Of a stretch of 26,498 bases of DNA, positions 16,016 through 24,426 are shown one piece after another (the first letter of the stretch is position 1; each line of letters starts with the position of its first letter). Source of the stretch: CAZMFZ01 sp964565665 (GTDB lineage: Bacteria > Bacteroidota > Bacteroidia > Cytophagales > UBA9547); assembly GCA_964565665.1 (NCBI GenBank), contig CAZMFZ010000040.1, positions 1 through 26,498 on the forward strand, in the 5' to 3' direction. The notes under the pieces are model-generated. The model made no database searches and was not told the origin of the DNA. It saw only the letters and a program-made list of their open reading frames with translations. The translations under genes were made by a program, and so were the position numbers.

Positions 16016-16978
16016 ATGAGATTTTTACCGCTACTCACTATTATTACCATCACACTCTGCTTCAAAGTACTTTTAGTTTTTGGGCAGCCTATTCCAGGAA
16101 AAGAAGAAAATATACCTTATTTGGTTACTTTCGGAAAGCAAGGAGAGACGAAATGGGGCGATGACGACTATTCACAAGTGATGTTTGTGGTAATTCCTAA
16201 AGAGGTTTCGCAGCCGTTTTACATCAGAGTTTTCGACCCTGATGTGAGTGGGGAAGTAGATGAAGTAAAAGCAGAACCCAATACTAAAACTAAATTTTCA
16301 GTGTACGGGGGCAAACAAGCCTATTCTCATCCTGATGCTGGTTCGCTTAATCCAGTCGGCAACTATAAAAGTGGTACGCTTATTAGCTCAAAAACATTTG
16401 GTGTAAACCCTGAATATGACAATAAATGGTTTTCATTTGGTCCCATTAACCCTAAAGAAGGTGAATATATTGAAGAGTTATCAGGCTACGTATTTAAAGT
16501 AATGGCCGATGGATTGGAAGGAAATGATGGGAATTTGTATAGATATTTCATTTCTACTTCATCTACAGATAATTTACCTGTGGAGGGTTCAAATTCATTT
16601 CCCTACGAATATACCTTCAGGCTAGATGATAAAATAGGTTCTGTGTCGCATATATATCCCTATATCACTGAAAATGTAGTGAAAGTAAATATTCATGTGT
16701 TTGATTTGGATGACGATGCTTATATGCGATTAATATCTATCTCTAAAAAAGGAGAAAAAATAAATGGTTCGATTGACGATCAATGGTCGGAAAGCAGCCA
16801 CGAAGTAGATGCAAGTGAGAAAAACACCTCTTTGGACATACAAATAATAAAATTTGCCCAAAAACCAAACAACAATGTGGTGCTTTACATCACAAATCAA
16901 TACGGAAAATTTCTGCCTTTTTATTCCATTCCTATAGGTGGTGTACCGAAGTATAAGTATAAAATAAATGTAAAATAG
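16016..16978 (+). CDS. Secreted protein of unknown function, two similar beta-rich segments
   Basis: 320 residues with a signal peptide at about 1-24 (CFKVLLVFG before QPIPG). I do not recognise the family. The mature part looks beta-rich and soluble. Two segments resemble each other: QPFYIRVFDPDVSGEVDEV (about residue 65) and VKVNIHVFDLDDDAYMRLIS (about 220). Both have a strand ending in VFDxD followed by acidic residues, as in C2- or PPC-like beta-sandwiches that can bind calcium; this is only a suggestion. It lies 138 nt after the T9SS operon and 112 nt before the Reg_prop kinase, and no C-terminal T9SS signal is obvious. It may be a periplasmic partner of the kinase's sensor domain, which would be inference from position alone. 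Confidence 0.75.
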   Translation: MRFLPLLTIITITLCFKVLLVFGQPIPGKEENIPYLVTFGKQGETKWGDDDYSQVMFVVIPKEVSQPFYIRVFDPDVSGEVDEVKAEPNTKTKFSVYGGKQAYSHPDAGSLNPVGNYKSGTLISSKTFGVNPEYDNKWFSFGPINPKEGEYIEELSGYVFKVMADGLEGNDGNLYRYFISTSSTDNLPVEGSNSFPYEYTFRLDDKIGSVSHIYPYITENVVKVNIHVFDLDDDAYMRLISISKKGEKINGSIDDQWSESSHEVDASEKNTSLDIQIIKFAQKPNNNVVLYITNQYGKFLPFYSIPIGGVPKYKYKINVK

Positions 16979-17090
16979 CAGCAGTGATATTTTATGTTTT
17001 TTGCCTACTCAGCTATTCTTATTAATAAGAGACATTTCAATTTTCAAAGGTTTACAGATTGCAAATTATAAGCAGAATTTTTATTGATTT

Positions 17091-20000
17091 ATGCATAAAG
17101 CGATTCGAAATTTATTGCTGATTTTGTATATTGTACCCTATTGGGGCTATGCACAACAATTTTTACATAGAGAATTTGGCGTTACCGAAGGTTTGGAAAA
17201 CCCCTATGTATATGCACTTGCCCAAGATGTAAATCGCTTTATTTGGATAGGGACTGCCGAGGGATTATTTCAATACGATGGCAAGAAATTCAGCCCTTAT
17301 TATACCAAAAATGGTTTAGCAAGCAATTTTATTTATAGCATTTGTGTAGATTCTCGAAACAACAAGTGGCTAGGGCATGACGATGGCAGCCTTACACTTT
17401 TCAACGATAAAGCATTTTACAAGCGGGTATCAGATACCATTATCAATTCAAGAATAAATAAAATAATTCAAGCCCGAAACCAAAAAGTATTGGTTTGTAC
17501 GCAATCAAACGGCATTTTCTTAGTAGATGAACTATTTAAAGCTGTATCTATTTCGTTTTTTGATGGCGATGAGATAATATGGGATGTTGCTGAAATTGAA
17601 GGTGGACATTTGATAGTATGCAGTGATCAAGGCGTATATATTCTCCCTTTTAAAAATAATGAATATCAAAATAAAATTGCCATTTCAGAATTTACTGATT
17701 TGTCGGCCTTGAGCGTTAGCAGAGCTAAAAATTTAGGGGCAGACTATATTATAGGCACTGAATACGATGGAATATTTACTTTACAGATAGATTCGAAGTT
17801 TAATTTTAAAGTTAAAAAACTGGCTGAAACCAATGCAACCGTTGGCGATCAACTTTACTTTGCACATTTAGTTGACAAAAATGAACTTTGGGTAAGCAGA
17901 CATACCAATGGCGTAACTAAAAGTACAGTAAAAAACCAAATAGCAACTGCTCAAAAATCGTATTGGCAAGAGAATTTTAAAAACTATTATATTAAATCTT
18001 TTTTGCTTGATGCCGAGGGCAATTATTGGCTTGGTACGTATGGCAATGGCATTATTCAGCTTACAAATAATATCTTTTTACTGGCCAAACCTCCTCTGTT
18101 TGCGAAAGAAAACTTCAATGTGAAGGCATTGGCAGCAAAGGGCGATTCCGTTGTGCTTTCAAATGGTAATGATTTATATGTGTATGCAAAAGAAGTTTTT
18201 ACTAAAATACAAGTAAAAAGCCTTCCCAAAGGCCGAAAGAGTCCAATTACAATCTCGTGTCTGTTTTATGATAAATTAAGAAACAAAATTCTGATAGGCA
18301 CATCCGATTTTGGAATTTTGGAATACGATGAAGCTACCCAAAATACCAAATCTTGGTACTACAACGAGCTTTCCAATAACATCAACCAAATTGTATATGA
18401 CCGATACTTTTCTATTTGGATAGCCACAGAAAATGGGGCTTATAAATATGACGATACCAACAATACATTCAAAAGTTATTCTATGCAAGATGGCTTGGCT
18501 CACAACAACATACATGCCATTTATGCAGATTATAAAAATAGAATATGGTTTGCTACACACAGCTCTGGCATATCGTATATGGAGCAGGGGCAGATTAAAT
18601 TTATTCCAACTCCATTTAAAAGCAAACCCATAGACATCAATTGTTTTGCCCAATCTCCAGATTCTACCTTGTGGGTAGGCACAGATGGAGATGGTATAGT
18701 GTGCTTTCAAGATACCTCTGTCACCAATTACATTACCAAGCAAAATGGCATTCTATCCAACTATTGCTATACTATGGCTTTTAATGAAAAGGGCGATTTG
18801 TGGATTGGACATAAAAATGGATTGTCGGAAATAAGCACCAAAACACAGAAAATATACACCACAGCCAATTCTGATTTGCTCCAAGAGGTTGAAATGTATC
18901 TCAATGCTATGGCTAGCAACAAACATATCATTTGGTATGGTGCAAATAAAGGGCTTCTGAAATACAATCCGCTTGATGGAGACGATAAGGTGGTAGAAAA
19001 CAAAACCCTTATCACGGGCTTTAAAATTTTCTTCAACCATCCTGATTCGAATAAATACAAGTATCTCAAAAATTATCTTTTTCCACCAAACAATCTTCAA
19101 CTCAACTTTAAAGACAATCATATTACCATTGAGTTTGTAGGAATTTGCCTCTCAGACCCCAATAAAGTGCTTTATCGCTATTACTTAGAAGGGTATGATG
19201 AAACTTGGACTCCCGAAACCAACCTTTCTCAAATCACTTATTCAAATTTAGCCCCCGGACAATATACTTTCCACCTTATTTCCATGAATCAAAATGGCGT
19301 ATGGAACAAAATGCCTACTGTGTATAAATTTGAAATTATTCCCCCATTTTATAAAACCTGGTGGTTTTATACCTTGGTTATTTCATTTTCTGTACTGGTA
19401 ATTATAGGTGGTTTTACTTACAGAACTAGGCAACTTCATAGAAAAAATGATTTTCTAGAGGGTGAGAAACTGAAACTCGAATCGGAGATACTTCAAAGGA
19501 AAATGACTGAGCAAAAGTTAAAAAGGAGTGAAACACAACTTCAGAAAGCCAATGAAGAATTAAATACATTTATATGGCGGTCGTACCACGATTTGCGTGG
19601 GCCACTCAAAACCATTCAGGGATTGGTATATGTGGCACTTTCTGAAAATGAAAAAAAAGTGATAGTGACCTACCTTGGCCTGATAAACGACACCACTACC
19701 AAGCTCGATTCGCTTTTACAACAGTTTTCAAAAGTAACAGAGGTGAGACGCTCGAAAATAAATATCACCAAGATAAACATTGAGGAAGTGGTAAAAGCAA
19801 GTATCGTTTCTGTATTGAAAGACCATCCTACATATGAAGTGGAAATATCGCAAGACATTAAAATAAACAGTGATCTTTATTTCGACAAAAACTTTATTTT
19901 TTCGCTGATGCACCACTTATTTGAGAATTCAGTTGTCTATTCTAAAGATAAAAAGCCAGTTATAAAAATAAAAATCAGACAATACGGCTCACAAATAAAG

Positions 20001-20240
20001 ATAGTGATTGCCGATGAAGGGCTCGGCATACAGCTTGAGGCATTGCCAAAGGTATTTGATATGTTTTACAAGGGCACATCGCTTTCAAAAGGCTACGGAT
20101 TGGGGCTATATATTGCCGATAAAATTGCCAATGTATTTGATGGTAACATTCATATTTTCAGTCAAGTAAACGAAGGTACTACAGCTGTAATAAGATTGAA
20201 AAATCAAGACAAATCTCTTATATCTGAAAATGTTCAATGA
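17091..20240 (+). CDS. Two-component sensor histidine kinase with periplasmic Reg_prop propeller and Y_Y_Y domain
   Basis: 1049 residues. Signal peptide 1-21 (VPYWGYA before QQF). Residues 25-620 contain Reg_prop propeller blades of the type FIWIGTAEGLFQYDG, NKWLGHDDGSLTLF, RIWFATHSSGISYM, TLWVGTDGDGIVCF and DLWIGHKNGLSEIS. A Y_Y_Y domain at about 680-755 (YYLEGYDETWTPE, YTFHLISMNQNGVWN) precedes a transmembrane helix at about 757-777 (YTLVISFSVLVIIGGFTY) and a coiled coil. The kinase core has H-box YHDLRGP (His833), N-box HHLFENSVVY (Asn946), G1 ADEGLGI (Asp975) and G2 GYGLGL (1001-1006), so it looks active. There is no receiver or AraC output domain, unlike hybrid regulators with the same sensor, so it needs a separate response regulator, which is not visible here. 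Confidence 0.95.
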   Translation: MHKAIRNLLLILYIVPYWGYAQQFLHREFGVTEGLENPYVYALAQDVNRFIWIGTAEGLFQYDGKKFSPYYTKNGLASNFIYSICVDSRNNKWLGHDDGSLTLFNDKAFYKRVSDTIINSRINKIIQARNQKVLVCTQSNGIFLVDELFKAVSISFFDGDEIIWDVAEIEGGHLIVCSDQGVYILPFKNNEYQNKIAISEFTDLSALSVSRAKNLGADYIIGTEYDGIFTLQIDSKFNFKVKKLAETNATVGDQLYFAHLVDKNELWVSRHTNGVTKSTVKNQIATAQKSYWQENFKNYYIKSFLLDAEGNYWLGTYGNGIIQLTNNIFLLAKPPLFAKENFNVKALAAKGDSVVLSNGNDLYVYAKEVFTKIQVKSLPKGRKSPITISCLFYDKLRNKILIGTSDFGILEYDEATQNTKSWYYNELSNNINQIVYDRYFSIWIATENGAYKYDDTNNTFKSYSMQDGLAHNNIHAIYADYKNRIWFATHSSGISYMEQGQIKFIPTPFKSKPIDINCFAQSPDSTLWVGTDGDGIVCFQDTSVTNYITKQNGILSNYCYTMAFNEKGDLWIGHKNGLSEISTKTQKIYTTANSDLLQEVEMYLNAMASNKHIIWYGANKGLLKYNPLDGDDKVVENKTLITGFKIFFNHPDSNKYKYLKNYLFPPNNLQLNFKDNHITIEFVGICLSDPNKVLYRYYLEGYDETWTPETNLSQITYSNLAPGQYTFHLISMNQNGVWNKMPTVYKFEIIPPFYKTWWFYTLVISFSVLVIIGGFTYRTRQLHRKNDFLEGEKLKLESEILQRKMTEQKLKRSETQLQKANEELNTFIWRSYHDLRGPLKTIQGLVYVALSENEKKVIVTYLGLINDTTTKLDSLLQQFSKVTEVRRSKINITKINIEEVVKASIVSVLKDHPTYEVEISQDIKINSDLYFDKNFIFSLMHHLFENSVVYSKDKKPVIKIKIRQYGSQIKIVIADEGLGIQLEALPKVFDMFYKGTSLSKGYGLGLYIADKIANVFDGNIHIFSQVNEGTTAVIRLKNQDKSLISENVQ

Positions 20241-20371
20241 AGTTAAATTGAAAAGCCGCATCATTAATTAGATGCATTATTTATTGTGGCATAAAAGCTT
20301 AGTATAGTAAATGCCAATCCTGCACTTTTAAAACATACCTATATTTTTCTTTCTTTTTTTTCTTCTTTCTA

Positions 20372-20399
20372 CCACTTAATAAGTTGTTGCCGCCACTTA
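20372..20399. repeat. Heptamer direct repeat (CCACTTA x2) in the 250-nt gap before the three-gene unit
   Basis: CCACTTA occurs at 20372-20378 and 20393-20399, exactly 21 bp apart (two helical turns). The first copy is part of the palindrome ACTTAATAAGT. Upstream is a long pyrimidine tract (about 20344-20370). Near the kinase stop, GCATC/GATGC (20258-20275) forms a 5-bp hairpin followed by an AT-rich run, perhaps a weak terminator. Nothing else is seen in 20241-20490. Confidence 0.3.
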
Positions 20400-20490
20400 C
20401 TTATTAGGGCTAAGCAAATTGATTAGGTTGCTGTAAAATTGTATCGTAATCAATTAGAACAATAGTAGCCCATCCAATCATTTACCTCTT

Positions 20491-20733
20491 ATGAAAACAA
20501 AATTTCCATACAAAATTGTAAAAGTGTCGAATGCTGAGGAATGCTGTGATAAAGTAAAAATGTTGGAAAGCGAAATTTTACAGGCTACAGACTTTATCAA
20601 AAACATAGAGCAAGGCAATTTAGAGGCTGAATTGGCATTCAATGTTCATAATTCTCAACTTGATAAAGACGGTATCAAATTCATTCCTAATCGCAATACT
20701 AATCTTATACTACTTGTACAATTGCTGGGGTAA
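20491..20733 (+). CDS. Small protein, HAMP/linker-like sequence, unknown function
   Basis: 80 residues, ATG start. Soluble with no signal peptide. The middle part ECCDKVKMLESEILQATDF and IKNIEQGNLEAEL resembles the helical HAMP/linker segments found before kinase or PAS domains in Bacteroidota sensors. However, the protein ends soon after (RNTNLILLVQLLG) with no further domain, so it may be a stand-alone fragment or the remnant of a larger sensor. It is the first of three genes spaced 17 and 13 nt apart and ending in a kinase-like protein, so it is probably co-transcribed with them. The annotation is tentative. Confidence 0.5.
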   Translation: MKTKFPYKIVKVSNAEECCDKVKMLESEILQATDFIKNIEQGNLEAELAFNVHNSQLDKDGIKFIPNRNTNLILLVQLLG

Positions 20734-20750
20734 TCACAACTAATTAAATA

Positions 20751-21398
20751 ATGATTAAATTTTTACAATCACGAAAGCAAATGAGTAATTTAGAAATTAT
20801 ACAAGCAAAGCACAACCGGTGCAAGTCACTGGCCATGAAAGCAATAGCTTCAATGTTGGTGGAGTATATTGATGAAAAATACAGTTCTCTTGCCGAATGG
20901 GACGAATTGTATCTTGATACATCTTCGTATTTCGACTACCTGACGTTGCCATTGCTAAATGAAAATGAGATTTTTAATCTCAATCAATTTCTGGAGTCAT
21001 GTTTTGACGAAAAGGAGAAACACAGTCAATTTAAAGAGTTATTAAATAAGATTACTGTCTTTGAAGACGTTGCCGAAATTGTGATTTTATTAAAAAGATT
21101 AAATGAAGAATACCTCTTGAAAGTGTCTCAATTCGATATGAAAATGCAAGTGTGTATTTTTTATTTCCGTCAAATGCAACAATTGAAAGTGCTTCATTCA
21201 CAGATTATTAAATGGAACTTTGCTGAGTTTGAAGCTAAAACAAAGCAAATGAAGTTTGGCATAATAAAAACAGATTTGCCAGAAACTTCTTTGATAAAAA
21301 TCATGCAGGTACGATGCAACTCTAAACTTAATTTGTTGAACTGCATTTGTCTTTTACAGAAAAAAGACACTGCAATTGCCAATCTAAAATATTTTTAA
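20751..21398 (+). CDS. Helical protein of unknown function between small ORF and kinase-like gene
   Basis: 215 residues; no signal peptide or membrane segment. It is predicted by eye to be mostly alpha-helical (KHNRCKSLAMKAIASMLVEY, LNQFLESCFDEKEKHSQFKE). The start at ATG 20751 is followed by another possible ATG at 20781 (MSNLEIIQ), which is equally plausible. I recognise no family. It lies 17 nt after the 80-residue gene and 13 nt before the kinase-like gene, which suggests one transcript and a shared role, perhaps as a signalling partner. Cysteines occur near the C-terminus (VRCNSKLNLLNCICLL), without a clear metal motif. Confidence 0.65.
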   Translation: MIKFLQSRKQMSNLEIIQAKHNRCKSLAMKAIASMLVEYIDEKYSSLAEWDELYLDTSSYFDYLTLPLLNENEIFNLNQFLESCFDEKEKHSQFKELLNKITVFEDVAEIVILLKRLNEEYLLKVSQFDMKMQVCIFYFRQMQQLKVLHSQIIKWNFAEFEAKTKQMKFGIIKTDLPETSLIKIMQVRCNSKLNLLNCICLLQKKDTAIANLKYF

Positions 21399-21411
21399 CA
21401 AAGGGTGTGAT

Positions 21412-22458
21412 ATGTATAATTTGGCTACAGAAATCGATTTTTTGAATGCAAATATTAGCATTAATCCAACTTGGAATGTGTTTGTAGTCGATACAGAGTT
21501 TAATTTGGTTTACCTGCATCCTAACTTTGCAAAGCTTTATAAAATTTACCCCGATTTGCTTATTGGCAACAATCTTTCGTTTTTCTCGCCTAAAATTCTT
21601 CCCATTGCCAAGGAATTATTTAACAAGGTAGGTTTCAGCAATGTCAGTTTCGAATTTTACAACGTAGCCGATGAATATGTACACCTCATGCTCAATGGCT
21701 TTAGCTTTGAAAATAAAAGTGAGAAGTACGCTCTGATATTTTGGAACGACATTACCAAGTATTCCACCTATGAAAAGAAATACCTTTCAAAAGAAATAGA
21801 ATTGAACACTCTTATTTATAAAATATCGCACGATTTACGAGGGCCTGTAGCCTCTTCAAAAGGTCTTATTAACCTAATTAGAATAGAAAACCCTGATAAA
21901 AAAATTGCTAACTATTTAGAATTGCTCGATACCTCTATTAGCAAGCTCGATGGCAGAATTGTAGAATTAAGTAAAGTAGCGGATTTGGCAGCTGCAAACC
22001 AATATTATTTTTCTGAGGTTGATATGCACGAATTGCTCTTCAAAACCCTGAACGACCTTTCGAAGAACTACGATGTATACGACATGATTTTCGATTTTAA
22101 ACTCGAAGAAAACCTCAAATTTAAAACTTATCAGTTTGCACTGGTTTCTATTTTGAGCCATTTGCTCATATTCTGTATTGAAAATAAAAATCACAATGAG
22201 AAATTACTCCTCAATCTTAAAATGGAGTTTAAAAACAAAAACTTATTCATATGCTCTACCGACAATGGCATGGGAATAGAAGAAACCGGTATTGATAAAA
22301 TATTTTCTCCCTTTTTTCGAGTAAATGAAAGCTACGACACCTCTACTCTCAGCCTCTTTACCATGAAAAAAAGCATTGAGTTTTTGAATGGTGAAATAAA
22401 AGTAAGAAGCAAACTGGGCCAAGGCAGCGAGTTCAGAATCAAGATTCCCGTTTCATGA
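21412..22458 (+). CDS. Histidine-kinase-like protein with degenerate ATP-binding motifs
   Basis: 348 residues. Residues about 15-120 look PAS-like (WNVFVVDTEFNLVYLHPNFA, ending YALIFWNDITKY). The dimerisation/phosphoacceptor part keeps an intact H-box, KISHDLRGPVAS (His140). In the HATPase region, the N-box reads HLLIFCIENKN, with Phe254 where the active neighbour kinase has Asn946. G1 is intact (STDNGMGIEE). G2 reads TSTLSL (310-315) where GYGLGL is expected, so all three Gly are replaced by Thr, Thr and Ser. The Asn helps hold Mg-ATP and the glycines form the ATP lid, so weak or absent kinase activity is expected. It may act as a phosphatase, scaffold or pseudokinase. Soluble, no membrane segment. 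Third gene of a three-gene unit. Confidence 0.85.
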   Translation: MYNLATEIDFLNANISINPTWNVFVVDTEFNLVYLHPNFAKLYKIYPDLLIGNNLSFFSPKILPIAKELFNKVGFSNVSFEFYNVADEYVHLMLNGFSFENKSEKYALIFWNDITKYSTYEKKYLSKEIELNTLIYKISHDLRGPVASSKGLINLIRIENPDKKIANYLELLDTSISKLDGRIVELSKVADLAAANQYYFSEVDMHELLFKTLNDLSKNYDVYDMIFDFKLEENLKFKTYQFALVSILSHLLIFCIENKNHNEKLLLNLKMEFKNKNLFICSTDNGMGIEETGIDKIFSPFFRVNESYDTSTLSLFTMKKSIEFLNGEIKVRSKLGQGSEFRIKIPVS

Positions 22459-22533
22459 TCAATTGGTGAACTATCCAATATTCAATTGCTCAAATAATTC
22501 ATCATTTATAATTTTTCATTTCGCTTTCCTAGC

Positions 22534-22541
22534 TAGTTTTG
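22534..22541 (+). promoter_or_regulatory. Candidate -7 box immediately before hisG (possible leaderless transcript)
   Basis: TAGTTTTG matches TAnnTTTG exactly and ends only 4 nt before the hisG ATG. A start site at the usual distance would fall on or within a few bases of the ATG, giving an almost leaderless mRNA. No TTG -33 element is seen at the usual spacing. Confidence 0.3.
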
Positions 22542-22545
22542 CACC

Positions 22546-23397
22546 ATGTTACGTATTGCAATTCAAAAATCTGGGCGACTGAACGAAGACAGTGTGCTGT
22601 TATTAAAAGAATGTGGGCTAAAATTTGGTGGTGCCGACCGCAAGCTCATTGCCAAAGTTGAAAATTTCGACCTTGAAATTCTCTATTTAAGAGACGATGA
22701 CATACCTCGCTATGTACACGAAGGCGTGGCTGATATTGGTATTGTGGGTGAAAATGTGTTGTTCGAAGCCAATTTGGCTACCAATACAGAGAAGATATTG
22801 GGTTTTGGTAAATGTAGATTGTCGCTCGCCATTCCCAAAGAGGCTATTTACACCGATTTCAAATGGTTTTCAGGCAAACGAATAGCCACCAGCTACAGAA
22901 ATGTGCTACACAATTGGCTCAATGAAAAAGGAATTGAAGCCCGCATTGAAGACATAAGCGGCTCGGTAGAAATTGCCCCCGGCATTGGCTTGGCTGATGG
23001 AATATGCGATTTGGTGAGCTCTGGCAGTACGCTCATTAGCAATGGATTAAAAGAAGTGGAAGTGATATTGAAATCGGAAGCCGTATTGATTTCATCTCCC
23101 AACTTACTACCCGAAAAAAGAGATATTCTCGAAAGTCTTATTTTTAGAATTAATGCCGTTCAGAAGGCTCAGAACAATAAATATATATTGCTGAATGCCC
23201 CAATAGATGCCAAAGATGAAATTATAAAAATACTGCCCGGCATTAAAAGCCCCACTGTATTGCCTTTGGCGGAAAGTGGCTGGTGTTCTATTCACACTGT
23301 AATTGAAGAAGATAAATTTTGGGAGATAATTGAAAAGCTCAAAAAAGCTGGTGCACAAGGCATACTGGTAGTGCCGATTGAGAAAATGATTGTGTAG
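22546..23397 (+). CDS. hisG: ATP phosphoribosyltransferase (HisG, long form)
   Basis: 283 residues. HisG joins ATP and PRPP to form phosphoribosyl-ATP, the first and feedback-controlled step of histidine synthesis. The start MLRIAIQKSGRLNEDS is typical. Residues about 1-200 form the catalytic periplasmic-binding-like fold, with ADIGIVGENV and the PRPP-loop region GICDLVSSGSTLISNGLKEV. The C-terminal regulatory domain of the long form is present (SPTVLPLAESGWCSIHTVIE, then GAQGILVVPIEKM). Long HisG is active as a hexamer without HisZ and is inhibited by histidine in known members. No hisD, hisC or hisB follows; the next gene is unrelated. A near-leaderless promoter box precedes the ATG. Confidence 0.96.
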   Translation: MLRIAIQKSGRLNEDSVLLLKECGLKFGGADRKLIAKVENFDLEILYLRDDDIPRYVHEGVADIGIVGENVLFEANLATNTEKILGFGKCRLSLAIPKEAIYTDFKWFSGKRIATSYRNVLHNWLNEKGIEARIEDISGSVEIAPGIGLADGICDLVSSGSTLISNGLKEVEVILKSEAVLISSPNLLPEKRDILESLIFRINAVQKAQNNKYILLNAPIDAKDEIIKILPGIKSPTVLPLAESGWCSIHTVIEEDKFWEIIEKLKKAGAQGILVVPIEKMIV

Positions 23398-23475
23398 ATG
23401 ACGTTAATGAAAACTAAAAAGCGTTATTTCAATCTATGATATTTGCTAAACTTTAAAATAACAAAAGTGAAATCA

Positions 23476-23847
23476 ATGAATATAAAAGAAATTACAGAAA
23501 AATACTTATACAACGCTATTACCATATTATCTGAAAAGGCAGGAAAGGAAGAAGGCTTCTACAAAGAGAAAAAATATGTACAAATGGCGGGTAACACGCT
23601 TTGGAATGGTGTTTTAGAAGCCCTAAACTACAAGTTTCCACAGATTTCCAAAGGCAAGGGCAGTCCCGATATTGAAAAATACAAGGAGGCTGTTGCGAAG
23701 GAAAATAAGAAAATGCTAAATCACTTGCAAACTGGATATAATTATATGCACCTTTATATGGGTTATGATGGGGATCTTAACTATCAGACCTCTCGAACGG
23801 CAATTGTGGAGGCCAAAATCATCATTGACTGGGTGGCAAAAGGCTAG
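23476..23847 (+). CDS. DUF5618-family protein
   Basis: 123 residues from ATG 23476. A frame extension to TTG at 23443 adds 11 residues (MLNFKITKVKS) and is less likely. The sequence YLYNAITILSEKAGKEEGFY, GNTLWNGVLEALNY and GYNYMHLYMGYDGDLNYQTS fits DUF5618, a small helical Bacteroidota family of unknown function, sometimes seen near toxin-antitoxin-like genes. No partner gene of that kind is visible here. It lies 78 nt after hisG on the same strand. Confidence 0.72.
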   Translation: MNIKEITEKYLYNAITILSEKAGKEEGFYKEKKYVQMAGNTLWNGVLEALNYKFPQISKGKGSPDIEKYKEAVAKENKKMLNHLQTGYNYMHLYMGYDGDLNYQTSRTAIVEAKIIIDWVAKG

Positions 23848-23892
23848 TTCTACTTTTTTCTAATTTAATGTACACTATCTATTATCTCAAAT

Positions 23893-24426
23893 ATGAAAAA
23901 AAGTTCTCTTTTACTTTTATTGATTATTGCCGCTTGTAGTGGAAATAAACAAAATAATTCCTCTACGGAAGGTACAGTAAATGTAGCCTCAAAAACACCA
24001 ACTTTAGAAAACACTCAGTTTGGTTCCCCTATCTTGCCAGATTGGATTTACAATGCAGAATCATTAAAAGGTCAGGAAGCTATGACAGTATACCAGGTGC
24101 AGATAACCAACAAAAAAACGGGTATAAAAATACAGGAGATAGGCATGGAATCAGAATCAGTTGAATTCAACGATTATAATTTTGATGTATATAAAGAAGT
24201 AGCTTTTTTAGTTAGTTGTGCTAATTTAGACAATTGTGTCTATCAGGTATATCTTTTCGACCCCGCACAACGCAAATTATTTTTAGATGAAAAGCTTTCT
24301 GAACTTGTAAATATAGAGGTTGATACTACTGCAAGGCTATTGACAAGCACCAGCCGAAGCCAAGGAGGTATCAGTTATTCTATCACAAAATATGAAATGG
24401 TAACTGGGGTGCTTGGCGTGGTTTAA
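23893..24426 (+). CDS. Putative lipoprotein of unknown function, probably truncated by an in-frame stop
   Basis: 177 residues to TAA at 24424-24426. The signal peptide ends with a lipobox: MKKSSLLLLLIIAAC, lipidated Cys15, then an Asn/Ser-rich linker (SGNKQNNSSTEGT). The mature domain (about 35-177) is beta-rich with one Cys pair (VSCANLDNCVY). No family is recognised. The reading frame stays open past the TAA for another 51 codons with protein-like sequence (EIEVQNFDNPDSVKMILVEG, then SWKYDTLKAYL) up to TAA at 24580-24582. The original gene was therefore probably about 229 codons, and this copy carries a nonsense codon. Confidence 0.65.
   Translation: MKKSSLLLLLIIAACSGNKQNNSSTEGTVNVASKTPTLENTQFGSPILPDWIYNAESLKGQEAMTVYQVQITNKKTGIKIQEIGMESESVEFNDYNFDVYKEVAFLVSCANLDNCVYQVYLFDPAQRKLFLDEKLSELVNIEVDTTARLLTSTSRSQGGISYSITKYEMVTGVLGVV

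Noticed and set aside
18276..19121. Minus-strand open frames inside the Reg_prop kinase
   Set aside because: They sit fully inside a well-supported kinase gene, with no family match and no promoter.
22459..22500. ATTGG/CCAAT inverted repeat after the pseudokinase gene as a terminator
   Set aside because: The stem is only 5 bp of mostly A/T-rich sequence and no T-run follows.
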